The notes: generated from the sequence alone by a model not told the origin. A stretch of DNA of 64,000 nt from JAHQVK01 sp036788295 (GCA_036788295.1 DAIQNR010000005.1:1-64000); one strand, 5' to 3'. Shown: positions 1-11,634, counted from the stretch's first letter. Program-made: numbers and translations.

Positions 1-513
1 TCAGAGCTTCTCGTCGGCCATGACCAGCGTGCCCCGGCGGCGATCCTTGACCACCCCGGGGAAGCGCAGGACCCGGTTGTGCATCGCCGCGTAGACCCCA
101 GGGGGCAGCAGCTGCACCGCGAGCAGCGCCTCGGTCAGATTTTGCAGCGCGTCGGTCGAGCGGAGCTCGTACGGGCGCATCGCCCCGGTCAGCACCACGG
201 GGACCGGGGGCAGGCCACCGCCGAGGATCCGCTCCCCGGTCACCTCGAGCGTGTCGGTCCCGTGGACCACCACCACGCCGTCGTGCTCGCGGCTCGCCCG
301 GTGGGCGGTCTCGGCGATGAGGTCGTGGTCCGCCTCCGTCATGTCGCGGCTGTCCTTGTTCATCAGGTGGATGCGGTGAACCTCCACCGCTCGCAGCTCG
401 AGCGAGGCGAGCATCATGTCGAGCACGCTCACCTGGTTGTGAAGGACTCCGGACAGGGCGTCGTAGGTCTTCTCGATCGTCCCTCCGGTCGAGATCAGCG
501 CCACCAAGCTCAC
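1..513 (-). CDS. Short asparaginase-domain protein
   Basis: Predicted amidohydrolase of the L-asparaginase fold, 170 residues. Both nucleophile-loop signatures of the family are visible near the N-terminus: STGGTIEK (about residues 8-15) and HGTDTLE (about 84-90), followed by LTGAMRP. Classical asparaginases are about 330 residues with a second C-terminal domain; this protein ends after the first domain, and the stop lies inside the window at its first bases, so it is not cut by the edge. Stand-alone N-terminal-domain asparaginase-like proteins are known in proteobacteria. The GTG start at 513 is preferred because a GGAGG lies 8 bases upstream; an in-frame extension to 588 is Arg-rich and unlike the family. 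It faces away from aconitase. Substrate is unproven. Confidence 0.8.
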   Translation of the reverse strand: MSLVALISTGGTIEKTYDALSGVLHNQVSVLDMMLASLELRAVEVHRIHLMNKDSRDMTEADHDLIAETAHRASREHDGVVVVHGTDTLEVTGERILGGGLPPVPVVLTGAMRPYELRSTDALQNLTEALLAVQLLPPGVYAAMHNRVLRFPGVVKDRRRGTLVMADEKL

Positions 514-749
514 GCCCGCACCCTCCGCCCAGCGGCGCCGCCGGACCAGCGAAGACACGCGCCTCCTGGGGACCGCCCCCAGCGGCAACCGCCGATGGCC
601 CCTGCGCGCAGCGACTGCGCCCCGGGTCGGGGAGACGCCGAAGAGTCGAGGTCCCGGGCGGCCCGAGCGGGCCGTTTCTCGGGTCCGGCGGCGGCGCCGG
701 CATTCCCGCCTTGAACCGGCCGGGGGTCGACCGTAGCGTTCGGGCGAAG

Positions 750-3455
<2,706 letters not shown>

Positions 3456-3518
3456 GAGGCGGCCCTCGCGTCTTTCGGTCTCGCTTGCGTTTCAATCTGG
3501 TCCGCACCCTCCGATGGG

Positions 3519-3734
3519 ATGAGCATGTCCGCACCCGCGACCTACGCCGACCAGCTGCTCGAGGGGATCGCCCACGCCATCGAGCTCGAGATCTGGGAGG
3601 TCGCCGAGGGCCTCGCCCGCACCTTGGCCACCCACATTCGTCGAACCGGAGAGTATCCGTCCGGCCTGTCCTCGAAAGAGCTCGAGGGCCTCATCGACCG
3701 GCACCAGGCCGAGCACCGGTACGGGCCGAACTGA
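3519..3734 (+). CDS. Small uncharacterised protein
   Basis: A 71-residue protein I do not recognise, in the gap between acnA and recQ on the same strand. It is predicted mostly helical, rich in Glu, Leu and Ala, with a conserved-looking centre (QLLEGIAHAIELEIWEVAE) and no signal peptide or membrane segment. There are two nearby ATGs (3519 and 3525); the purine-rich GATGGGATGAG stretch fits the second slightly better. GC-rich DNA generates spurious frames, but the low Arg/Pro content and amphipathic pattern favour a real protein. Function unknown. Confidence 0.55.
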   Translation: MSMSAPATYADQLLEGIAHAIELEIWEVAEGLARTLATHIRRTGEYPSGLSSKELEGLIDRHQAEHRYGPN

Positions 3735-3809
3735 TCCGCCCCGGCGCGATCTCGGCAAGGCCAAGACGACGGGCGCGGCCCGGGCCGGTTCTGCCCTAGG
3801 CTGCCGGCC

Positions 3810-5876
3810 ATGGATCCGGTGTCGGTGCTGAAGCGGGTGTTCGGCCACGCCTGCTTTCGACCTGGCCAACTCGAAGTGGTGAACCACGTCCTCGCCGGGC
3901 GCCCCACTCTGGCGGTGATGCCAACGGGAGCGGGAAAGAGCCTCTGCTACCAGGTCCCAGCCCTGGCCCTCCCCGGAGTCGCCATCGTCGTGTCCCCGCT
4001 CATCGCGCTCATGCGCGACCAGGTCGAGGCGCTTCGCTCCCGCGGGGTGAGAGCCGCAGCGTGGAGCAGCATGACGCCGCCAGAGGAGCGACGGACCTTT
4101 CTCGAGGAGCTCGACGCCGGCGTGCTCGAGCTGCTCTACGTCGCCCCTGAGCGCTTTCGATCCGAGTGGGCCTTCGAGCGCATCCTCGCCGCCCGACCGA
4201 GCCTATTTGCGGTGGACGAGGTCCACTGCGTCTCGCAGTGGGGCCATGACTTTCGACCGGACTACGCGCGCTTGGGGGAGGTCCTGGCCCGGTTTCGGGC
4301 CTCGGGTCCGGTCCGCTTCGTCGGGCTGACCGCCACCGCCACCGAGCAGGTTCGGGACGACATCGTGCGGAGCCTCGGCGTCGAGAACGACGTCGAGATG
4401 GTGGTCACCGGTTTCGACCGGCCGAACCTCGCGCTGACGGTGGTGGAGCTGCCGGTGCGAAAGGAGCCGGAGCGCGCGGTGGAGGCGGTCAGAGACGCGC
4501 TCGAGAAGTGGATGGGGGAGCGAGGCTCGGCGCTCGTCTACGCGCCGACAAGGCGGCGCACCGAGGCGATGGCCGAAGCGCTGGCCGGCTTGGGCTTTCA
4601 GGCGGAGGCCTACCACGCTGGCCTCGACCCGGCCCGGCGCGAAGCGGTTCAGTCTCGGTTCGAGGCCGAGGCCTCCCGGGTGGTGGTCGCGACCAACGCG
4701 TTCGGCATGGGCATCGACAAGCCGGATGTCCGGGTGGTCGTGCACCTCGCCCTACCGGAAGCGCCCGAGGCCTACTACCAAGAGGTCGGGCGGGCCGGCC
4801 GCGATGGGGCGCCAGCGGCCGGGGTGCTGCTGCACGACCCCGCCGATCTTCGCGTCGCCCGGCTCCGGCTCGAGGCGGCCAGTCCCACTCCCGAGTTCGT
4901 CGCCGACGTCCGAGACGAGGCCCGGAGCCTGCTCGAGTCCGGTCGGGGGATCGACTTCGAGGCGCTGTCGGCCCGTCTCGAGCAGCGATTCGGGCCGGGG
5001 GCGAGGGCAGCGGTGGTGGCGCTCGAGCGCGCCGGCGATCTTCGCATCGGGCCGCACGGGGCGCAGTGGGCTCCGGGGCCGAGCCGAGTGGACCCGGCCG
5101 TGCTCGCTGCCCGGGCCCGCCACGAGCGGGCCCGCTTCTCGGCCGCGGTGGGCTACGTCACCCGGGCTCGATGCCGCCGCCGCTACCTGGTGGACTATTT
5201 CGTCGGGTCTCGGAGCGCCGCGAGCGAGGCTCCCGACCGCGACCGCTGCGGGGTGTGCGACCGATGCCTCTCTCCGCCGCCGCCGCCGCTCGAGGGCGAA
5301 AACCACATCGCTGCTTTGAAGGCGCTGTCCTGCATCGCTCGGATGCGGGGGCGCTTCGGAAAGGGACGGGTCGTCGACGTGCTCCGGGGGGAGCGAAGCG
5401 CGCCCGTCCTGGCCGCGCGGCTCGACCAGCTCTCCACCCACGGACTGCTGCTTGGCTGGTCGAAGGCGGACGTGCACCGGCTGCTCGACGGGCTCATCCG
5501 AGGCGGGTACGCCGAAGCGAGCGCCGACGCCTACCCCCGACTCGTGCTGACCGAAGCCGGGGCCGACGCGCTCCGCAGCAAATCGGAGCTCAGGATCGAC
5601 GCGCCGATCGAGCGGAACCGAGCCAGAAAGCCGACCGAGGCCGCGGCCCTCCCGCCCGCGACCGAGGCCCGGTTCCAGCAGCTGCGGGCCTGGCGCACGG
5701 AGGCGGCGCGGACCGGCGGCGTTCCCGCGTACGTCATCGCGACCGACGCCGTGCTCACCGAGATCGCCGCCCGCAGCCCAAAGAGCCTCGAAGAGCTCGC
5801 CGCGGTGGCCGGAATGGGGCCCACCAGGCTGCACCGACACGGCGCGGCGATCCTCGAGGTCCTCGGCTCGCTGTGA
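3810..5876 (+). CDS. recQ: ATP-dependent DNA helicase RecQ
   Basis: 3'-5' DNA helicase of recombination and fork repair, 688 residues. Helicase motif I is MPTGAGKS (37-44), motif II is DEVH (136-139; most RecQ proteins have DEAH), motif III region SQWGHDFRPDY follows, and motif VI GRAGRDG lies near residue 325. The RQC zinc site is present as a Cys in RARCRR followed by CGVCDRC. An HRDC domain closes the protein (final ~80 residues, with SLEELAAVAGMGPTRL). Length and architecture are those of full RecQ. It follows the small protein by 75 bases and may be co-transcribed with it. Confidence 0.95.
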   Translation: MDPVSVLKRVFGHACFRPGQLEVVNHVLAGRPTLAVMPTGAGKSLCYQVPALALPGVAIVVSPLIALMRDQVEALRSRGVRAAAWSSMTPPEERRTFLEELDAGVLELLYVAPERFRSEWAFERILAARPSLFAVDEVHCVSQWGHDFRPDYARLGEVLARFRASGPVRFVGLTATATEQVRDDIVRSLGVENDVEMVVTGFDRPNLALTVVELPVRKEPERAVEAVRDALEKWMGERGSALVYAPTRRRTEAMAEALAGLGFQAEAYHAGLDPARREAVQSRFEAEASRVVVATNAFGMGIDKPDVRVVVHLALPEAPEAYYQEVGRAGRDGAPAAGVLLHDPADLRVARLRLEAASPTPEFVADVRDEARSLLESGRGIDFEALSARLEQRFGPGARAAVVALERAGDLRIGPHGAQWAPGPSRVDPAVLAARARHERARFSAAVGYVTRARCRRRYLVDYFVGSRSAASEAPDRDRCGVCDRCLSPPPPPLEGENHIAALKALSCIARMRGRFGKGRVVDVLRGERSAPVLAARLDQLSTHGLLLGWSKADVHRLLDGLIRGGYAEASADAYPRLVLTEAGADALRSKSELRIDAPIERNRARKPTEAAALPPATEARFQQLRAWRTEAARTGGVPAYVIATDAVLTEIAARSPKSLEELAAVAGMGPTRLHRHGAAILEVLGSL

Positions 5877-6083
5877 TTCTGGTCACAATGTTGTGGCTTT
5901 CATCTGTGAGCTGAATCACACGTCAGAAGACAGCACCTCTCCTCATCGTCGTTCTTGGTGAAACACCAGTCACCGTTTTGGGTGAGCCAAAAATGACCGC
6001 AATTGACTGCTCCATCCGCGCGCTCTCTGTTGCTGGCGGGCCTCTCGTCCGAGATCGGTTCGGGTCCGCTAAGGGGAAAGACG
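5877..6083 (+). promoter_or_regulatory. AT-rich promoter region upstream of NtrC-like gene
   Basis: Non-coding stretch that is clearly less GC-rich than its surroundings. It contains short inverted repeats (CACAA-TG-TTGTG near 5887, GTGA-N6-TCAC near 5909, TGGTG-AAA-CACCA near 5970) and a TTGACT at 6003-6008 with no good -10 partner. The composition and dyads suggest promoter and operator sequence for the regulator that starts at 6084. The exact start site cannot be assigned by eye. Confidence 0.4.
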
Positions 6084-7406
6084 ATGCGAGGACTGAAAAC
6101 CCAGGCCGCCACCGGCTTCCAACTCCTGTTGGTCGGCCGCAATTCAGATGTCCTGTCACTTGCGCAGGAGGACCTCGAGCGCCACGGGCATCGAGTGCAG
6201 CGCGCCGCCTTGACCGACCTGCCGCCCCCGGACGCCGAGCTCGTGCTCCTGGACCTCACCCGCGACGGCCCCATGGCCGCGGACGTGGTCACGCGGCTTC
6301 GAGGACAGCTCCCCGGGGCCCCGCTCGTGGCGGTGGTCGCCAAGGGCCAGGTCGCGACTGCGGTCGCGGCGCTGCAGTCCGGAGCCGTGGACTGCATCGA
6401 GGCGCCGGTGCAGGCGCACTCGCTGCTTCTCCGCCTTCACCGGCACATGGATCCGCCGCCGAGCCTGCGGGCCAGACCGCACCCTTCGGTCGAGCTCGAG
6501 GGGCGCTCCCCCGCGATCGTCGCCGCGCGGCGCTCCCTCGAGCGGGCCGCGTTCGGGGGCGTGGACGCGGTCCTCATCAGCGGGCCCGACGGTTCGGGCA
6601 AGACCCGCGCGATGGGGTTTCTGTGCGCCCACCTGCCTCGAGCGCCCGCGGTCCGCCTCTTTGGCGCCGGACTGTCGGCCGCCGATCTCGAGCGGGCCTT
6701 GGTCCCCGACAGCCCCTCCTCGCAGCGTGGACTGTGGGACGAAGCGCGAGGCGGCTTCCTCCTCTTGGAGGACCTCCCGCTGTGGGCGGTAGACGGCCAG
6801 CGCTTGCTCGACCGGCTGCTCGACGCCCAACAGCATCAGCCGTTGCACCGCAGGGTGCGGGTGGTCGCGACGAGCCGTGAGCCGGAGCCGATGCCGCTCG
6901 AGCTGCGGCTGCGCCACCGGTTCACCGCGGCCCACGTGGTGCTTCCGCCGCTTTGCGAGCGACGGGAGGACATCGCGATCATCGGTCGGTCGGTCGTCGG
7001 TTCGCTCGGCCTGCGGGTTGGCCAGCGGATCGAGGTGCCCGACGAGACCTGGACCCGGCTGGAACGGGCGCCATGGCCCGGGAACGTGCGCCAACTTCAG
7101 GTCGCGCTCGAAAAAGCGGTGGTCGAGGGCAAGGGTCCCGCGCTGCTCCCCGACGGCTTCGACCTCGGCGAGACGCGGGGCCCCGCGCCGTTCGAGCTTC
7201 CGGCTGGGGGGATCGACCTCGATGACGTCGAGCGGTGCCTCATCGAGCAGGCCATCGACCGGGCCGGCGGCAACCGAACCCGAGCCGGCCTTCTCCTCGG
7301 CCTCAACCGGGATCAGGTCCGCTACCGCTTGGAGAAGTTCGGGATGGCCGGTCGTTGCCCGCCCAAGAGGCCGTCGAAGGCGTCATCCAGGCCATCGAAG
7401 TCGTAG
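6084..7406 (+). CDS. Degenerate NtrC-family response regulator
   Basis: A 440-residue protein with the receiver / AAA+ / Fis layout of sigma-54 activators, but decayed in key places. The receiver keeps the phospho-acceptor-like Asp57 (LVLLDL) but lacks the N-terminal acidic pair, and the usual C-terminal Lys is replaced in CIEAPV. The AAA+ domain keeps Walker A (GPDGSGKT, 167-174) and a Walker-B-like GGFLLLED (223-230), yet the GAFTGA loop that contacts sigma-54 is missing. The C-terminal Fis-type helix-turn-helix is intact (NRTRAGLLLGLNRDQVRYRL). Start chosen at ATG 6084 after AAGGGGAAAG. It probably binds DNA without activating sigma-54. Its 3' end overlaps the opposing MerR-type gene by 85 bases. 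Confidence 0.8.
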   Translation: MRGLKTQAATGFQLLLVGRNSDVLSLAQEDLERHGHRVQRAALTDLPPPDAELVLLDLTRDGPMAADVVTRLRGQLPGAPLVAVVAKGQVATAVAALQSGAVDCIEAPVQAHSLLLRLHRHMDPPPSLRARPHPSVELEGRSPAIVAARRSLERAAFGGVDAVLISGPDGSGKTRAMGFLCAHLPRAPAVRLFGAGLSAADLERALVPDSPSSQRGLWDEARGGFLLLEDLPLWAVDGQRLLDRLLDAQQHQPLHRRVRVVATSREPEPMPLELRLRHRFTAAHVVLPPLCERREDIAIIGRSVVGSLGLRVGQRIEVPDETWTRLERAPWPGNVRQLQVALEKAVVEGKGPALLPDGFDLGETRGPAPFELPAGGIDLDDVERCLIEQAIDRAGGNRTRAGLLLGLNRDQVRYRLEKFGMAGRCPPKRPSKASSRPSKS

Positions 7407-8290
7407 AAACTCTTCGCGGAATCGGCTCGGTGCCCCAGCGCTCCGCTCGGCACGCCGAGCACCCAAACCTCGACGCCTCGCCCTGGCTTCTCGATGCGCG
7501 CCGCCATCGATCGGTGCTCCTCGGCGGAGACCTCCTTGGACAGCGCGAGCAGTACGACTTGGGCCTGGCTCATGCGAACCGCCCAGACCAGCTCCTCCCG
7601 GGGCAACTCGGGCCCGAGGTACAGCGGATCGAGACCCCTGCTCGCGGCGAGCAAGGCGGCCACTAGCACCCGCATCTCTCGTCGGTGCCCAGCGGGGGTG
7701 CTGAGCAGGATCTGCGGCGCGTCGGCCCGCGGCGGGGCGTAACGCAGCAGCGTGCTGACCAAACTGCGCAGCTGGGAGACGACCATCTGCTCTTGGGCCA
7801 TCAATCCTCCGCTGGTCCACTCGGTCTCGAAGCCCTGCACCAGCGGCACCACCAGCCCGAACAGCAGCTCTCGATGGTCGAGAAAGGAGGCAGCCCGCAT
7901 GAGCACGTCCAAAGCCCGCCGCGCGTCGAAGCGCTCCACGGCGCGCCGGTAGTCTCCGCGGAGCTCGGCGATCCCGCGATCCGAGGCCAGCTGGCTCTCC
8001 GGCGGGAGCGCCGGACTCTCGGGCGACTCACCGGAGAGCTGCTCGAGCGCCTCGATCGAGAGCTTGGCGATGCTGGAGATGGCGTGACCTTTCGAGGTCG
8101 CGTCCCGGAGCAGGACCAGACGCCGGACTTCCTCGGCGGAGAACCGGCGGGTGTTGCCCGCGCTCCGAACGGGCTCGATCGCGCCGTAGCGGCGCTCCCA
8201 GGCTCGAATGGTGTCCGCGCTGAGCCCGGTGAGCCGAGTCACCAACCGCATCGGGTAGAGCCCAGATTCCAAGGCAGCGCTCGGGTCCAC
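7322..8290 (-). CDS. CarA/CarH-like MerR regulator with altered B12 site
   Basis: 322-residue regulator: N-terminal MerR winged helix (about 12-60, with SADTIRAWERRYGAI), a four-helix segment, and a C-terminal cobalamin-binding Rossmann-like domain, the plan of CarA/CarH/LitR light-dependent repressors of carotenoid genes. The helical-bundle Trp is kept (W158), but the Glu-His of the W-x9-EH motif aligns with Gln168-Met169, and the His that ligates cobalt in CarH (GExHEIG) aligns with Arg204 (GHRREMR). Cobalamin binding is therefore doubtful. The GTG start overlaps nothing and follows the hydrolase stop by 4 bases, so it is the last gene of the crtE operon. A role in repressing the crt operon is inferred from family and location. 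Confidence 0.85.
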   Translation of the reverse strand: MDPSAALESGLYPMRLVTRLTGLSADTIRAWERRYGAIEPVRSAGNTRRFSAEEVRRLVLLRDATSKGHAISSIAKLSIEALEQLSGESPESPALPPESQLASDRGIAELRGDYRRAVERFDARRALDVLMRAASFLDHRELLFGLVVPLVQGFETEWTSGGLMAQEQMVVSQLRSLVSTLLRYAPPRADAPQILLSTPAGHRREMRVLVAALLAASRGLDPLYLGPELPREELVWAVRMSQAQVVLLALSKEVSAEEHRSMAARIEKPGRGVEVWVLGVPSGALGHRADSAKSFYDFDGLDDAFDGLLGGQRPAIPNFSKR

Positions 8291-8294
8291 CCGC

Positions 8295-9107
8295 TCACCC
8301 CCCCAGCGCGCGAAGCGGGGTCGAAGGGGCGAAAGCGAGATTCGCCACCTGCTCTGATTGTTCGTGCATGGGTACGTGCCCTGCGCCAGCTATGGCAAAC
8401 ACCGTGAGCTTCGGCCACACCTCTCGAAATCGGTCCACCGAGTCGAGCACCGCGGAGAAGGTGCTCTCTCCGTGGATGATCTCAACCGGACCCCGAAATT
8501 TGGCCTGCTGCTCGAGCGGGACCGAGACGCCGTCGCAGAGCGCCCTCAGCAGACGGTAGTTCTCCTCGTGGGAGACCTCGGCGAAGCCTTCGGTCAAGCT
8601 CACGCCGGCCGGGCGACGACCCCCGAGCGCCCCGTCGGTCAAGGCGCGCCCGAAAGGGTTCGCGAACGTGAGCCGATACAGGGCCGGACCAAGAACCGGG
8701 AGCAGAAAGATGCGAAAGTACCAGGGCACGAACGCGAATGGATCGACGAGAACCAGCCGCTCGAAGCGTTCGGGTTGCCGAGACGACAGGCGCATCGCCG
8801 GGCAGGCCCCGCCGCACGCAGCGATGACCTCGACCCGATCGAGCCCGAGCGCATCGATGGCCTCGGCGAGGCGGTCGGTCAGTCCCTCCGCGGTCCACTC
8901 GGTCGGTCGAGCGCTCCCGCCCACACCGGGCAGATCGAAGGCGTACAAGGTGGCTTCGGCGGGGAGGAAGCGAACGAGCGGGTCGAAGCTCGCGCTCGAG
9001 CCGCTCCAGCCGTGAAGGCCCACGAAGGGCCGCGTTCCCTGGCCATGCACGACGACCCTGCAGCCGGCGGCGCGGCGCTCCACGCCGAGGGTGGGTGAAG
9101 CGTTCAT
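8295..9107 (-). CDS. Alpha/beta hydrolase with Cys at the nucleophile elbow
   Basis: 270-residue alpha/beta-hydrolase-fold protein inside the carotenoid operon; its ATG overlaps the crtB stop (ATGA). The oxyanion-loop HGW (32-34) and the late His (GAGHVPMHEQ) are in place. The elbow that is normally GHSMGG reads AACGGA, placing Cys98 where Ser is expected, and the usual GExD acid position reads GEST. A Cys nucleophile is known in dienelactone hydrolases; the missing acid leaves activity uncertain. There is no signal peptide. Coupling to crtB suggests a job in pigment metabolism, such as ester handling of a carotenoid glycoside, but that is inference. Confidence 0.75.
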   Translation of the reverse strand: MNASPTLGVERRAAGCRVVVHGQGTRPFVGLHGWSGSSASFDPLVRFLPAEATLYAFDLPGVGGSARPTEWTAEGLTDRLAEAIDALGLDRVEVIAACGGACPAMRLSSRQPERFERLVLVDPFAFVPWYFRIFLLPVLGPALYRLTFANPFGRALTDGALGGRRPAGVSLTEGFAEVSHEENYRLLRALCDGVSVPLEQQAKFRGPVEIIHGESTFSAVLDSVDRFREVWPKLTVFAIAGAGHVPMHEQSEQVANLAFAPSTPLRALGG

Positions 9108-10099
9108 CCTTCCCCTACGCGGCCGAGCAGCCGGGGGTTGCAGCCGGGGAGCCCCGCGAGCGCTCGATGCAGCTCCGGCGGGTGGGAAGGAGCCGGTCCG
9201 AGGCCGAGAAGGCGGGGCGCCACCGCGATGCCGAGCAGCGCGACCGCGGCCCGACGGATCTTTTCCCCCCCGCTCACGACGGTGCGGCCCCCCATCGGGT
9301 CGCCGCCCGCCCTCGTCAGCTTGTGGCCAATGGCCCGATACACCCGGCTCGCGACCAAGATCGCGACTCGAGGTCGAAACGGGATGTACCGCAGCCCCTG
9401 ATCGCCGCTTCGATAGTAGCGGTCGGCCAGGCGAACGACGTCGCCCACCACCTCGGCCAGGGCCCGCCTTCTCCCCTCGTCGGTCAGGAGCCGGCCCTGA
9501 ACCAAATCATCGGGGGACAGGCCTCGGTCGGCGAGCCGGGAGGTGGGCAGATACACCCGGCCCAGCCGCGCGTCCTCGGCCACGTCCCGGCAGATGTTGG
9601 TCAGCTGCATCGCCACGCCGAGGTCCACCGCGAACGGCGAAGCCTCCGCCGACCGAACCCCGATGATCGGGCACATCAGCAGCCCTACGGTGCCTGCGAC
9701 CCGGTACCCGTACCGGATCAGCGCGTCGTCGTCGGGGACCCTAACCTCTCCGAGGTCGGACGCCACCCCCGCGAGCAGCTCGGCGGCGTGGGCCGGCTCG
9801 ATCCCCCGGCGATGCGCCACTTCGAGGAACGCGCCCACCACCGGGCCGGCCGCTGTCCGCCCGAACAGCTCGTCGTCGAGCCTCGCCACCGCCTCCAAAC
9901 CGGCCGCGGGATCGGGGGCCTCATCGGCGGCGTCATCGGCGAATCGGCAGAAGGTGTACACCACGGCGGCGTCGGCGCGGTCCGCAGCGGGGAGAAACCG
10001 AGCCGCAAACGAAAAGCTCTTCGAGCCGGCGCCGAGCACCGCGTGGAAATCGGGGAGGACCGGCGCCTCCAACGAGACGAGCGCGCTGGCTTCGCTCAC
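9104..10099 (-). CDS. crtB: Phytoene synthase
   Basis: Condenses two geranylgeranyl diphosphates to 15-cis-phytoene. The 331-residue protein carries both Asp-rich Mg-diphosphate motifs: DDAAD (55-59) and NICRDVAED (168-176), plus the family YLP motif (GRVYLP). The GTG start at 10099 overlaps the crtI stop (GTGA) and gives a family-like N-terminus; longer in-frame extension upstream is the shadow of crtI. It is translationally coupled on both sides, between crtI and the hydrolase. Confidence 0.95.
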   Translation of the reverse strand: MSEASALVSLEAPVLPDFHAVLGAGSKSFSFAARFLPAADRADAAVVYTFCRFADDAADEAPDPAAGLEAVARLDDELFGRTAAGPVVGAFLEVAHRRGIEPAHAAELLAGVASDLGEVRVPDDDALIRYGYRVAGTVGLLMCPIIGVRSAEASPFAVDLGVAMQLTNICRDVAEDARLGRVYLPTSRLADRGLSPDDLVQGRLLTDEGRRRALAEVVGDVVRLADRYYRSGDQGLRYIPFRPRVAILVASRVYRAIGHKLTRAGGDPMGGRTVVSGGEKIRRAAVALLGIAVAPRLLGLGPAPSHPPELHRALAGLPGCNPRLLGRVGEG

Positions 10100-11634
10100 A
10101 CTGCGACCTTCGACCCCCTCGACGCCGCCGGCACGGGCACGCGCTCGGCGTCGGACGGCCGGGGCAACAGCTGCTCGGTCGCTTTCGCGGTCGAGAGCAC
10201 CCCGGGCAAGCCGGCGCCGGGATGCACGCTCGCTCCGACGAAATACAGGCCGTCCACGTCCTCCGACCGGTTGTGGTACCGAAACCAAGCCGACTGGGTG
10301 AGGATCGGCTCGAGCCCGAACGCGGCGCCGTCCACGGAGCGCAGTTCGCACTCGAAGTGGTCGGGGGTGATGAAGTGGGAGGTCACGAGGTTGTCTCGCA
10401 GGCCGGGTACGCCCCGCTTCTCGAGCTCACCATAGATCCGGTCGAGGTACCGCTCGCCGAGCTCGCTCCAATCGAGCCCGCTTCGGTTGTTCGGAACCGG
10501 CGACAGAACATAGAAGTTCTCGTGGCCGGCGGGCGCGAGGTCTGGGTCGCTGCGCGTAGGAGCGTGGAGGTACAAGGAGAAGTCCTCGGCCAAGGTCTTC
10601 TTGTCGAAGATGTCCTTCAAGAGCCCCTCGTACCGGGGGCCGAGCACGATCGTGTGGTGGGCCAGGTCGGGATAGGTTCTCTTCGTGCCGAAATAGGCGA
10701 CGAACAGGCTCATCGACGGCCGGCGGCGGGCCACCGACCGGTCGGTGTGCTTCTTTCGGTGCTTCGCGTCCACCATCCGGGTGTACACGAAGGACGGGTC
10801 GGCGTTCGCGACCACGAACCGGCACGGGATGCGCTCCCCGCCTACGAGGTGGACAGCGGTGGCGCGACCGTCCTTCACCTCGATGGTCTCCACCGGCGCG
10901 CTGGTTCGCACCTCGACGCCGATGTCTTCGAGCAGCCGACCCAGCGACCGGACCACCGCCGCGGTCCCGCCTTTCGCGAAGTGCACCCCCCACTCGCGCT
11001 CGAGCCAGTGGATCAGCGCATAGATGGACGTAACTCGGAATGGGTTGCCGCCGACGAGCAAGGGCTGAAATGTGAACACCTGCCGGAGCCGCTCGTCCTC
11101 GATGTAGCTCGAGACCATCGAGTACACGCTTCGGAAGCTCCCCAGCCGGACCAGGTCGGGGATGACCTTCAGCATGTCCGTGAGCTTGTCGAAAGGAACG
11201 TCGGCCAGCTTCAGGTAGCCGATGTCGAAGATCTGCTTCATCTTCTCGGCCATGCGCCGATAGTTGTCCACGTCGGGCGGGTTGAACTCCTTGATGCGGG
11301 CCAGGAGTCGCTCCTCGTCCCCGACGTAGTCGAACTTCGTCCCGTCGGAGAAGTCGATGCGGTAGAATGGGTCCACCGGCATCAGCTCGAGATAGTCTTC
11401 ACGCCGCCGGCCGACCAAGGAGAACAGCTCGTCGATGAGATAGGGGGCGGTGATGACCGTGGGTCCCATGTCGAAGCTGAAACCCTGATCCTCGATCACG
11501 CTGGCCCGGCCTCCGAGCTGGTCCCGAGCCTCGAGCAGCACCGTCTCGTAGCCCAGAGCCCGGACCCGAACCGCCGCGGCCAGCCCGCCGAAACCCGACC
11601 CGATCACCACCACCGGCTGCCGGTCGCCCGTCAT
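10096..11634 (-). CDS. crtI: Phytoene desaturase (CrtI type)
   Basis: FAD-dependent desaturase converting phytoene toward lycopene, 512 residues. The N-terminal dinucleotide fold is clear (GSGFGG at 12-17, followed by the Glu of LLEARDQLGGRA). The C-terminus has the CrtI signature GASVHPGAGLPG. Start ATG 11634 overlaps the crtE stop (ATGA); an in-frame region further upstream is the shadow of crtE. A second CrtI-family enzyme is encoded on the plus arm (crtD), so this one is assigned the phytoene step because it is coupled to crtE and crtB. The number of double bonds it introduces cannot be read from sequence. Confidence 0.93.
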   Translation of the reverse strand: MTGDRQPVVVIGSGFGGLAAAVRVRALGYETVLLEARDQLGGRASVIEDQGFSFDMGPTVITAPYLIDELFSLVGRRREDYLELMPVDPFYRIDFSDGTKFDYVGDEERLLARIKEFNPPDVDNYRRMAEKMKQIFDIGYLKLADVPFDKLTDMLKVIPDLVRLGSFRSVYSMVSSYIEDERLRQVFTFQPLLVGGNPFRVTSIYALIHWLEREWGVHFAKGGTAAVVRSLGRLLEDIGVEVRTSAPVETIEVKDGRATAVHLVGGERIPCRFVVANADPSFVYTRMVDAKHRKKHTDRSVARRRPSMSLFVAYFGTKRTYPDLAHHTIVLGPRYEGLLKDIFDKKTLAEDFSLYLHAPTRSDPDLAPAGHENFYVLSPVPNNRSGLDWSELGERYLDRIYGELEKRGVPGLRDNLVTSHFITPDHFECELRSVDGAAFGLEPILTQSAWFRYHNRSEDVDGLYFVGASVHPGAGLPGVLSTAKATEQLLPRPSDAERVPVPAASRGSKVAV

